From: Chrysaora quinquecirrha
Taxonomy: Eukaryota > Cnidaria > Scyphozoa > Semaeostomeae > Pelagiidae
Reading direction: 5' to 3'
Assembly: GCA_014526335.1 (NCBI GenBank)
Contig: JACTAT010000016.1
Location: 1-64,000 of the forward strand
Length of the DNA stretch: 64,000 nucleotides
Shown piece after piece: positions 35,706 through 46,497 of the stretch (positions within the stretch are counted from its first letter, which is position 1; the number at the start of each line of letters is the position of its first letter). A program made the position numbers and the translations under genes. Under the pieces are notes generated by a model. The model made no database searches. It saw nothing but the letters and a program-made list of their open reading frames with translations, and was not told the DNA's origin.

Positions 35706-35894
35706 TTTAGTAAAATTCGATATCTTGCTCAATCTCGGCTGTCTTTCGTCGAAAGAGTCTTTTGATTTCACAGTGTTGCGGGATGTGAATGAGAGGGGGA
35801 GGTCTTTTGGGGTGCCCTTGCAACCCAATTTAGAGCTTAGAGAATTTAGAAAGGTAGTCTTCAAATCTAAGATCTCTTTTGAATTTTTCCAAAG

Positions 35895-38045
35895 ATTTCT
35901 GGAGGATCTTGATGAGGGTGTTTACATTCAACAAACAGTAGAAACCGTTCTTTTGAACCCCGACGGCAAGCAGTTATCTGTAAGTTTCGATATCCTATAT
36001 ATCAATTTTATGTATTACAATTTCTGAAGTCACTACATGTCATCTTAAAGGAACTTATTTTTCTACAACTTTTCTTGCAGTGTGAGGCTCTTTATCTATA
36101 TGGTGTCATGCTACTGATTGCAGACATGAGGTTTGAAGGTGTGGTTCGTGAAAGAATGCTGGTGGCATATCATAGATACTGGTATTGTATACCTTTGTCT
36201 TATCTTTCCAATCATGCTATACGATGCTGCCGTACCCAACTGACTCTATACTATCCCATCATCACTAAAAAAGTATACTTAAAATCTTTATACTTTATAG
36301 TTCTGTTCTATGTACTATAAAGTTTATCTATATATCTCTCACTATAACGTTACTTTCCCATACACCGATCTTTCAGCAGAGCAATCAAAATATTCAGAGA
36401 GAGAATGATATTAACGGATGAATTTATGTTTATACTTTCGAGCTTTGTTTGCTTCGTTGCGTATAATCACTATATGTGACTCCGGAACTACACGTAAGAT
36501 GTGGAGCTTTGAAGAATAAAAACAATGAGAAATTTCTAGAGATTGCATTGAGAATAGATTTCCTGCTAAAAATTTCTATGTAGAAGTAGTCAGGATAGAC
36601 TTTAGCTAATATTCGGTTCCATTCGTGACTTTTTTTATTTTCTATATTTTTAATTCCTAGTTCTGAAATATACTGTAGTCTTTATGTTTTTTTGCAAGAA
36701 TTTAATGCCTCTATTTATGGAATCCTTAGCTGATAAAATCTTTTGTCTAATCCAGTTCATCTAGGGCATCAACAGATTCAAATACTGATGACGTGTGCAA
36801 GCTTCTCCGCAGCACTGGCTATTCTTCTGTTCCTGGTTCAAAGAGGCCACCAAAATATCCGGAAGAATTCTTTATGTAAGTCATTTTTACTTTAGACTTT
36901 TTTCGAGAAATGCATGCTTAAGCTGTTGAAACCGTGCTTCATTTTTGCACACATCCCGCACACATATAAAGATGATAGTTATTGCTTCAATTTCAAGCCT
37001 TCAAAAGGAAGACAAGGTGTTGAATGGCTTCTCTTTGCTTGATAAAGCTAAGCAACAGTAATTGTATTTGTGAAATATTATTTTGTTCAGCTGTTAATAA
37101 AGGGGCCAAAAGTATGCAATTCTCTCCCTAAAAAGCTGCACTCAGTAGTAAACAGCTCAAAAACTGGTCAAGATATCGTTTATTGATAAAATGCGAATTT
37201 TCATTCTGCAGCATTCAGTAGAATACAACACTTCGTGCAATCTTGGTAGCTGCTTAATGTTAGATTTTATCCTTGTATTTATAAGTTACCATTCTAACAA
37301 TTGCCACTATTTTTGTTCACGTGAAAGCTCCCGGTTAACATCGTCTAACATATACAAAAAAGCAAAATAATTCAAATGCTATGTTTTAGTTTTCAGTTTA
37401 TTTCGAAACAGCTAACTTTGAAATTGCAAAAGCAACTTCTTGAATTGATGAAACTAAAACATAAACTAATTTGAATTCTTTTTCACCTTCGAATCGTATT
37501 TGAATTCGATTTGTTCTCTGTTGCTAAATGTTAGATTAAATTAGTGCAACATCACTATTAAAATACTAACATAACACAATATAACAGACGCAATCACAAT
37601 TATCAGCGTCGGGTACAAATTTATGCTAATATCCTGCAGATACGCTAAGCAACATTACTCAGAGTGGCAAGTCAGAGCAAATTGGTGTTAATGCCGACAG
37701 AAAATTTTAAAAGTCCACTCACAAAAAGGTGTAGAACGTACTTCTCCTTAGTGTTGATACCCATTTCTATTTTGCATATTTTCGGAGATCTTCCTTTCTC
37801 ATGCTTCTTTGTTCTTGTATATCAACCATTTAATACCTGGAAGTCAATTCAAAATCTGTTCTAAAGTACTATAATGTAACAAATGATTCAACAGAATTTC
37901 TTGAAAATGAAGATTTTTTCGGTCGATGTGGGATTTCTTCTGAAAATTGAGATTTGAACATCTCCTTATTTCGTCCTATTTTGGACATAAATTCTTTTAA
38001 TGATGAAATTCATTATAGGAGAGTACCCATATCAAGTACTTTTAT
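35895..38045 (+). CDS. WASHC5: WASHC5 (strumpellin), N-terminal fragment cut by the assembly gap
   Basis: Strumpellin is the large helical scaffold of the WASH complex, which drives Arp2/3 actin assembly on endosomes. Exons: 35895-35979 ([20 protein letters not shown]), 36081-36181 ([32 protein letters not shown]), 36756-36875 ([32 protein letters not shown]), and 38019-38045 ([10 protein letters not shown]) running into the N gap. Phases match throughout and the sequence follows human strumpellin from about residue 110 to 220. The first roughly 110 residues are not found in the 6 kb upstream, and the remaining 80% of the protein is missing: after the gap the sequence is a different gene on the other strand. 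This is either a truncated relic or a gene broken by the assembly. Conservation favours the second. Confidence 0.85.
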
Positions 38046-38545
38046 NNNNNNNNNNNNNNNNNNNNNNNNNNNNNNNNNNNNNNNNNNNNNNNNNNNNNNN
38101 NNNNNNNNNNNNNNNNNNNNNNNNNNNNNNNNNNNNNNNNNNNNNNNNNNNNNNNNNNNNNNNNNNNNNNNNNNNNNNNNNNNNNNNNNNNNNNNNNNNN
38201 NNNNNNNNNNNNNNNNNNNNNNNNNNNNNNNNNNNNNNNNNNNNNNNNNNNNNNNNNNNNNNNNNNNNNNNNNNNNNNNNNNNNNNNNNNNNNNNNNNNN
38301 NNNNNNNNNNNNNNNNNNNNNNNNNNNNNNNNNNNNNNNNNNNNNNNNNNNNNNNNNNNNNNNNNNNNNNNNNNNNNNNNNNNNNNNNNNNNNNNNNNNN
38401 NNNNNNNNNNNNNNNNNNNNNNNNNNNNNNNNNNNNNNNNNNNNNNNNNNNNNNNNNNNNNNNNNNNNNNNNNNNNNNNNNNNNNNNNNNNNNNNNNNNN
38501 NNNNNNNNNNNNNNNNNNNNNNNNNNNNNNNNNNNNNNNNNNNNN
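38046..38545. other. Assembly gap (500 N)
   Basis: Exactly 500 N, the usual placeholder for a gap of unknown size. WASHC5 (+) enters on the left and the ANKMY1-like gene (-) on the right; each is cut mid-exon. Confidence 0.99.
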
Positions 38546-41500
38546 AATAGCTAATGAAAGCGGAGAATGACCTTTACATAAAGTATTAGGATTTGCTCCG
38601 AATTTCAGTAAGTACTCAACGACCTTTTGAGCATCCTAGAAAGAAAAGAAACCTTAAGACAATTAAAACATAAACATAAACATAACAATAAACATAACAA
38701 TAAACATAAACATAAACATAAACATAAACATAAACATAAACATAAACATAAACATAAACATAAACATAAACATAAACATAAACATATAAACATAAACATA
38801 AACATAAACATAAACATAAACATAAACATAAACATAAACATAAACATAAATATAAACATAAACATAAACATAAACATAAACATAAGCATAAACATAAACA
38901 TAAACATAAACATAAATATAAACATAAACAGCAAAATTACCTTGTCACAATCTTCTCTGGCACAAGCAATATGCAATGATGTTCTGCCTGTCTCTGAATC
39001 TCCGAATGCTTGATCTGTAATGTCTGGGTCTGCATCTGCTTCTAACAGCAATCGAGTGATTTCAATTCCTTCAGGACATGGTAATGACACTGCGATATGC
39101 AAAGGAGCAAGACCAAGATGCTAAGAACGAGAAAATAGTCGATGAAGTTAAATTATGGTTCTGAATCTCTGTTGATACAAAACAATCTGTCATGTTCCAT
39201 TTTTCCCCCCTTAAAAAACAAACACAGACCCGGTTTCTCTCATGTATATGTAATTAGGTTTTATATCTAAATCAGTAAACAAAAATGTCGTTGGCTCTCT
39301 GGTCATGCAATCCAGGTTCAAACCCCATCTATCGTTCTATGCTACGTGTGGAAAATCGATCGTCGCGCTCGCCATTCGTGACAAATATATATATATAAAC
39401 ATGTGTAAGGAGCTGAATGAAGAAGGTTCAACATAGCCGAAACACAAAAAAGTCAATAGGAAGAGTGGAGATCCTTGGGCTGTATGACTCGGAGGGCTAC
39501 TCGGCGATTTCACTCTGGAAACGTCGTTGGCTCTCTGGTCATGCAGTCCAGGTTCGAGTCCCAACTAATGTATTATGCCACTTGCTGAAAGTTCACCATT
39601 CGTGACAAATATATCCTGAATAGAAAGAAAGGACTGTAAAAACCTGCCACCATATGTTAAAGCCTCTATGAATACAAAAATGGCATAAGGGTATAATACA
39701 AAAATGGTAGGTATAATGGTATTAAGATGGTATAATGGTATAATACAAGAATGGTATAATTATGTTTTAGAACATCCTGTAAGACAAGTTATTCGCAGCG
39801 TACCTTCTGATCAAGTCTAATCGATGTATCAGCTCCTTTGGACAGCAATGCCTTTACAGCCGAGGTATCAGCACTTTTCACAGCAAAAAACAAAACAGGC
39901 ATCGGCAGTGAAGATGCATTTGGATCTGCTCCTCTCTGTAGCAACATTTTTATCGTGGCATTTAAATGTGGTTTCCTAGAAAAGTATTTGATTAGTATTA
40001 GAAAAGTAACAATAATCCCTAACGTTATAGCCGAGTTGAATGAAGTCAATTTTATTATGAAAGCAGCTCACCTTTCGGCATTTAGTAATTTCTGCTTCGT
40101 GTCTGCACGAGACATGGAAATTCTAGGCGCTTCTCCAAAACTGCTTCCACAATAAATACTTGCTTCTGACAACTTGCTTTCAATTTCTTCACATTGCTCT
40201 TCTGTGTTTTCCTCCTCGTTTCTCTGATTCCCCTTATTACTATTTTCAACCTCCTTCGCAATTTCCTCCGCTTTCAGAAACGTCAATGGTGGTAAACGCG
40301 AATTTTCCAACAAATCTTCATCAAATGGCGCGCACTTCAGGTTACGAAAACTTCGATTTATCTCTTCTAATTCATCACTTCTATTCAAAGTTCTCTGGTA
40401 ATAAGTTAACTTCCAGTTTTCTATAATAATTTGCTCTTCACTTTCCTCTTCCTCTGAGCTTCCATGATTGTTCTCCTCACCCTTAATCATAATTTTCTCA
40501 TTCAGCAGCGATCCGGGTGATGATCCTTGGGATACCTTCCGCCTGTTACTACGACCACTAGTATTCCTCAACGTCCCGTACATTGATAACACCGCCTTTC
40601 TATCGTTCCTGTGCATAAAACATCCCTTTTGCTTGTCCCACTCAATGCTGTTGAAACTATTCTCTTTTGGCATGTTTTCAGCAATGTTATCAACGAAATC
40701 TTGATTTGTGTAAAGAAGTATATGACAAGCCGCCAATGCTGATAATCCTTCTTCGTTTAGGCCATTTACGTTGCCTCCGTAGTCGAGTATACAGTTTATT
40801 ACATCTATATGGCAATTAACCTGAGAAAAAAGCAGAAATAAGAAGGTTGAAAACATCAAAGGGACTTAGAATGGGGCCTTGGAGGACCCCATAATCTCAC
40901 CAAATTGAGGGTTTAAAGTTCAGCACACTACAAAAGCTGCTAAACCTCGAAAACTTAAATTGGTAGAAAATGACTATAGTTGAGCTCTTTTGGACGATGT
41001 AAGAATTGATGAAAATCTATTGAAAGCATTGGAGGCACAACAAACTTAAACAAACATAAAAGCGAATCACTACTTGCTCAACAAAGGTTTCTTTTTTTAA
41101 CGTGAAACAAAGCTGATAGACAAAAAAGCAGTAAAAGTCTAAAAGAGAAGGCCATTATTTATTCGGGCTATGGCATACGGCCCTGGCCAAAAGAACAAAC
41201 ATTCTTGGTCAAACATCAGAAATTCGTTTGCCAAACAACATGTTTAATCGCTTGGCCACGTTACAAAACATTGCTCGTCTAACTTTCTTTGCTTGCATCA
41301 AGCAAAAGACGTTTTCAAACATTATCAAAACACAACACATTTTGCTTATTTTAGCTTAGCGAGCAATGTTTCATGACGTGGCCAAACGGTCAAACATTGC
41401 TTGTAAAGCAAATCTCAAATATTTGACAAACAATGTTTGATCGTTCGGCCAGGGCTTAATGGGAAACAGCAAAAGCAGATAGAACATCGCTCGAGCTAGT

Positions 41501-44078
41501 AAACCTCTGACTAAACCTTTGACTAAACCTCAACAGGTTCGACCTTATATCTCTCTCCTTATTCGTATCCTGTGTACATAGGACTTTACAAAGTAAAGCA
41601 GGGTATAGATCCTTATTGTGATGACAGCACTATTTTTCGTAAAAAGGCCTCTTACCGCAGCTGCGAGCAGAGCACCGAATCCAGTTCTATCCGTGACGTC
41701 AGGATGAACTTTTCCTTCTCGTAATATCTCCTCCACAGTAACTACATCTCCTTCAGATGCTGCGCAGATCATTTTTTCTGACATTACTTCAAGAGGCCCT
41801 TTCGGTTTGAAGTTCTCCCTAATGCATTGAATAATGTCTTTGTACTGAAAAATTTCCGGTATATGCAGAGTAACAACCTCGTCGACTTCCCAATTAAGTT
41901 GCGTGATTTCACTATCTTTTTTCTTCTTCTTCTTTTTATTATTAACATCTTCAACAAATTCGATTTCTTTTTCTCCAGCGTTTATCGAGTGTTGCATAAA
42001 GTTTCTAAATGTGAAAGCATTTTTGAGTTTTGGACAAATTTTGATGATTTTTTTCGCCCTCCATATTCCGATGTCTTGTAGCCCTTCTTTTGTGTATGTG
42101 AATACGCCAGGTCCGTTGCGAATGTCCTCTGCATATATTCCCTTGAAAAGAACGGATTCATAACAAATTTTAAAGCTTCTTTTACACAACATGATCAACG
42201 CTTTATAATAGACGTTAGCGTTGAATTCTCGATAAAGAAATGGCTATGCCCAACAAGGAAATCAACCAAGAAACTACCATCCTAGTGAGGCCCCATTATT
42301 GGTGTCAGAATATCCAATATCCTATACAATTTTCTTTTTTAAAATTAAAGAACTATTAAGAAACTTTTGGTACTATAATTGAATCAAAAGAGTTCAAAAA
42401 GTAAGGAATTTTTGGAACTATAGCTTGAGCTAGTTTCTTTATAAAATAAAGAATTAAAGCGTGTATCTAATAGGATATTCTGTTATACGCGTAGGCTACC
42501 TCTCTGCTTATGAGTCTTTCGTTTCATGAAGGGCTCAAGGTAGATCCTGATAAGTCCCAACACAGTAGTGAGGGTCGTTTAGGGGTCATAGGGAACATGA
42601 AAATATCTGAAACTTTGGGGAATATCCAGGGGAACAAGGAACGTGGCAAATATTACAAAGGAACAAGGAAACATCGGAAACTGGGATCAGGTGAAATCCT
42701 CCCTATCAATCCGCTTGACTATCAATCTGAAGATAACCCTACAAAACTCAAGGGAACAAGGGGATTTTCTCAAAGGAACGAGGGAACATATAACCCCTTA
42801 GCTACACTTAGTAATATAGGAATAATACGTTCTTGCTGTAGCCTTCCATCTTGTTACTCGTGAAACATCATTCCTATCCAATTCTTCTATTACTTCGTCG
42901 TTTGAGGTTGAAGGAGTTTCATTTTACTAATCCCAGTTTAACAAATGTAGGATTTTTAAAGTTTTATAATGAATAATTAAAAAGTTTGCCACGTCGGTCA
43001 GAAAGCAAAACTTTAAGTTATAAGTTCATGAAATCCAAAGTGATTTACCTCGAAATAATTTCTGTTTGAAGAAATAAATTTTCCATAGCCAAATCTTTTA
43101 TTTTTCTTGAAAAAACCTTCGTATTTCGATCCATCTGCCCAGATGTATGTTCCTTTTCCTCTCTTCTGTCTTTCACAAATTCTCCAACGTAAGACTGCAA
43201 AAAATTAACAATATCTATTTTAGCTACTGATAAAAAAAGATAGAAAACTTGAATGCCCCTATCGGATTCCGGCAGCTCACTTAAGGTGAAGTTGAAACGG
43301 TGTTTTTAGCACAAGTCGCTAGGATCTCTGAAGTGGATGAACCGACAAGATCTCGATCCCGGCTGAGGAGACGGTACCATAGCCGGGGCTTGAACCTTGA
43401 CCGTACTGAGCTCCATACACCCAAACCAGGAGCAGGCGGGATTGAACCACTACACCACATTACCTTTTGAGCCTTCATGGGTACTTGACCCTTTATATCC
43501 AACCAGTTACAGATTTTTAAAATGGGTGGATATAAACATCCTTAGGAAATTGATAATCTACAATTCTACTTAAGTCTTCTGCCAAGTTGTAGATGACATC
43601 TGAAGATAAAGAAAACCACAACCCATAAAGGTATACCAGTCAGCTTGAAAAATAGAGAGCAGCATACGGTACACCCCGAGGCGTTTTTTATCTTGTTTTA
43701 TTCTAAATCTATATCGACCAGAAGAAGTCGTCAGAAACAAATCAGAGTTGGAGGCGGGGCAGGGTTATCATTCATGACAATCTGATACATTTAGTTTTAT
43801 CAACATTGAAATTAAATACAGCATACTTCTCCATTTGACCATTTTGCTTCTCCATAACCATGCCTCAAACCATCTTTAAAATCTCCTGTATATAAAGAGC
43901 CATCAGGCCATTCTTGGGTACCATTTTTCTCGTCGATGGGGTTTAATTCTCTTTTCAAAACTTGGAGCTGTCCTGGTGCAGTTTTAGCTCTCATATCTTT
44001 ATCGATCGAATAGAGAAGACCTGAATTCTGCTCAGTTCTTCTTTCAAAAGGAATATCGATTCTCTTTGTAAGCAACAT
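38546..44078 (-). CDS. ANKMY1: ANKMY1-like MORN-ankyrin protein (3' part lost in gap)
   Basis: Exons: 44078-43827 (ATG), 43194-43049, 42141-41656, 40820-40072, 39975-39804, 39120-38941, 38635-38546 (into the gap). N-terminal MORN repeats: [68 protein letters not shown]. Ankyrin repeats follow: [40 protein letters not shown], a long acidic insert, [77 protein letters not shown] followed by ankyrin is the ANKMY1 order; its MYND finger would lie in the gap. Exon 2 is 146 nt where 147 keeps phase: one base is missing in the gaggaaaa stretch near 43155, probably a sequencing indel. The protein is thought to be cilium-associated, but its role is poorly known. Confidence 0.78.
38665..38932. repeat. 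(AACATA)n hexanucleotide array
   Basis: About 45 near-perfect copies of aacata (tatgtt on the other strand) with a few aacaataa variants at the left end. It fills most of the small intron between the last two visible ANKMY1-like exons. Because the unit is six bases, all frames stay open and give spurious long frames on both strands. Confidence 0.95.
39284..39618 (+). repeat. tRNA-like repeat, two modules in tandem
   Basis: gtcgttggctctctggtcatgc occurs at about 39286 and 39525. In each it is followed by a T-arm-like box (ggttcaaacccc, then ggttcgagtccc) and then by ccattcgtgacaaatatat. The second copy has a perfect RNA polymerase III B box. Between them is gaatgaagaagg ... gccgaaacac. It is probably a tRNA-derived SINE pair or dimer inside an ANKMY1 intron, and not a functional tRNA, since no full cloverleaf forms. 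Confidence 0.5.
39680..39765. repeat. Short (GGTATAAT)-type microsatellite
   Basis: Imperfect direct copies of atggtataat, including aagatggtataatggtat. It lies in an ANKMY1 intron. Confidence 0.6.
41179..41456. mobile_element. CAAACATTG-family MITE, copy 1
   Basis: It begins ggccctggccaaaagaac, ends gatcgttcggccagggct, and has internal caaacattgct words facing both ways. The palindromic ends (about 45 bp) define the family. It is non-coding and sits in the intron between ANKMY1-like exons 3 and 4. Confidence 0.75.
42330..42460. repeat. Remnant related to the 11613-12014 TIR element
   Basis: It contains ttaaagaactattaagaaac, ttctttataaaataaag and a terminal aagcgtgta, as in the right end of the 11.6-kb element. 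It is diverged. Confidence 0.35.
43285..43475 (-). repeat. tRNA-derived SINE, copy A
   Basis: The minus strand has an A-box-like tgtggtgtagtgg at about 43459-43447 and a B box ggttcaagcccc at 43396-43385, spaced as in a tRNA promoter, then a tail with gagatcctagcgacttgtgc. That tail is shared with copies at 57530 and 62340. Confidence 0.65.
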
Positions 44079-45044
44079 TTTCTTAATATCTGTGAGTTTC
44101 GAACCAGGTCCAGAGTGGGCCTACAGTAAATGGCCTAAAACTGTCTTGCTTTGCTTGCCGAATATTTGAGTTTCTTCTTGTTCTTTGGTACGTATGATAA
44201 AATCTGATGAATCTTTCTCTGCCAATTTCATAAAACAATCAATTTGACGAACAATCAGACCTATATACTTCCTAAATAAATGGCCTAGACTTCCGACAAT
44301 CTATAATTCAACAGCGGTCTGCCAGCCATATTGTGTGGTCAGCCATCTTTGTAAACAATGAGCAGAATTGTCTATTATGGTTTCCATAGTGATTCGGGCT
44401 CGTGGATGTCGCAGGTCGCTGGCAAATGTGCCCAACGAATTGGGGGTAGGGGTAGGGGTAACTTTATAATAAAGGAAAGGTGAGCTGCTTTCATTCTGGG
44501 CGGAATCCGACTATGAAAACTAAAAAAATAAACAAGCGTCGGCAGACAATATTAACACACTTTTTGTAAAACTATAATCCGCTTTACAGAAATAAATAAA
44601 AAGTTGCTATAACAATACAAGGTTGCTTGTACTAAAAATTCGTCATCCGGAGAGTAAATGTATGTATCCTTTTAACAGTGATAATATCACAAAATAAATA
44701 CATAGCTAAATAAATAAGAAAGATTAAATCTAGACTGAAACTGCAGTAGTTATCGGACAAGCAATGACAATTTTCCCTGCAAAAACTGGTGCTTTTTCAT
44801 TCCTGGTGAAATGGCTACTAAAACTGGGTAAGATGGCCTTAGCCAGGGTTCAGCTTCAAAGCTTTCTCGGATGATAGTTTTGTGGCTACATGCAGGTTAA
44901 AATTATGCCAATTTCACAACTTTTCAATATACATAGAAAGATTTTAGCATGCTTCGCACAACCTTTGATGTTTCGCTTCCCACTCATCCTACTTACATTT
45001 ACATAAAGCACAACACAATTACAAACATTAAGTATTTTCTTAGT
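44079..45044. other. Intergenic; upstream region of the ANKMY1-like gene
   Basis: No gene seen. It contains a gggtaggggtaggggtaac run near 44446 and is otherwise AT-rich unique DNA. The promoter of the minus-strand gene must lie here, but no core element is convincing. Confidence 0.4.
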
Positions 45045-46100
45045 GACATGGCTTTGCCATAGCAAGTTACACGAAACAAGCAATTTTAACATATTTAATC
45101 TTACTAAATTAAATAAACTTTAGGCCCTGGCCATACGACCAAACATTGTTGGCCAAACATTTGAGATTTGCTTTACAAGCAATGTTTGACCGTTAAGCCA
45201 CTTCACTAAACATTACTCGACAAGCATGAGAATTCGCTGAGAATTTTTTTTAAAACTTCAAAAAATTATCTGCTTGCCATGCCACACGCAGAAAAATGTG
45301 TGACGAGCAATGCTTTGCGATGTGGCCAAACGATCAAGAATTGTGTTTGACAAGCAAAATTCAAATTTTTATCGTTTGGCTAGGGCATTAGTGTCAAGGC
45401 TTTGCCATAGATGATACACATTAAGAAGCAATTCTAACTGTATTTAATTATACTTGGTAAATCAAACTTAAGGCCATTGCCAAGCGATCAAACATTGTAG
45501 ACCAAACATTTGAGATACGCTTTATAAGCAATGTTTGACCGTTTTATCACGTCACAAAACATTACTCTACAAGCATGAGAATTCGAGAATTTTTTTTAAA
45601 ACTTCAAAAAATCATCTGCTTGCCATGCCACACGCAGAAAAATGTGTGACGAGCAATGCTTTGCAATGTGGCCAAACGATCAAGCATCGTGTTTGACAAG
45701 CAAAATTCAAATTTTTATCGTTTGTCTAGGTCTTTAGTGTCAAGGCTTTGCCATAGAAGATACACATTAAGAAGCAATTCTAACTGTATTTAATTATACT
45801 TGGTAAATCAAACTTAAGGCCATTGCCAAACCATCAAGCATTGTAGACCAAACATTTGAGATACGCTTTATAAGCAATGTTTGACCGTTTTATCACGTCA
45901 CAAAACATTACTCTACAAGTAGAATCCCCGAATCAGCTTAGCATTGTTTTCAAAAGCATCAAAAACATTCTTTGTTTGTCTCAAGCAAGAAATGTTTGAC
46001 GAGCAATGTTGTGCAACCAGGACAAACAGTCCAATATTTTGTTTGAGAAGAACACTTCAAATGTTTGATCAACAATGTTTGATCGTTTGACCAGGGCTTA
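45045..46100. repeat. Tandem triplication of a unit of about 346 bp containing the MITE
   Basis: The flank caaggctttgccatag...ttaagaagcaattctaac and the MITE behind it recur at about 45045 (diverged), 45392 and 45738. The period is about 346 bp between the last two. The MITEs inside are 45123-45386, 45471-45733 and 45816-46098. Copies 2 and 3 share small changes (aggccattgcc instead of ggccctggcc), so they arose by local duplication after the insertion. Confidence 0.75.
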
Positions 46101-46111
46101 AAGCTTCCACT

Positions 46112-46364
46112 CTGACCAATCGATCATTCAGTGGTGGTCAAACATTTAAAATTTGCTTCACAAGCAAAACTTTTAATGTTTGGCCACGTCACAAAACATT
46201 GCTCGTCAAACATTTTTACTTGCGTCAAGCATTTTCAAAACATTCCAAAACAACTTTGCTTGCTACGCAATGTTTTGCAACGTAACCAAAAGGTCAAACA
46301 TTGCTTGTAAAACAAATTTCAGACGATTGACAAAGAATGTTTGATCGTTCGCTTGACCAGGGCC
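46112..46364. mobile_element. CAAACATTG-family MITE, copy 5
   Basis: The left end is degraded (tctgaccaatcgatcattc) and the right end intact (tttgatcgttcgcttgacca, then gggcc). It lies just past the NIT2 stop codon, on the 3' side of the gene. Confidence 0.65.
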
Positions 46365-46497
46365 TTAGACACAAACTCACAGCTAAAAACCTAGGATTTC
46401 CAACATTTTTGTACAAAAAAAAACAGTTTTTATGAATTTTATATCCCTGCATACAGAGATGGTTGGATAAATACCAGACAAAAACTTACCCATTCCA

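Noticed and set aside
35692..35894. Upstream continuation of the WASHC5 frame (LRDVNERGRSFGVPLQPN)
   Set aside because: Open frame but no similarity to strumpellin. The acceptor at 35894 and the protein match begin at the same place.
37954..38554. Frames running through the N block
   Set aside because: They are only open because N has no stop. Just 38019-38045 is supported, as WASHC5.
38605..39102. Long frames on both strands ([18 protein letters not shown])
   Set aside because: Produced by the (AACATA)n array. Only the ankyrin exon part (39120-38941) is real coding sequence.
42510..42863. 117-codon frame (+)
   Set aside because: Lies in an ANKMY1 intron. It is purine-rich, built on repeated ggaacaagg-type words, low complexity and not a known protein.
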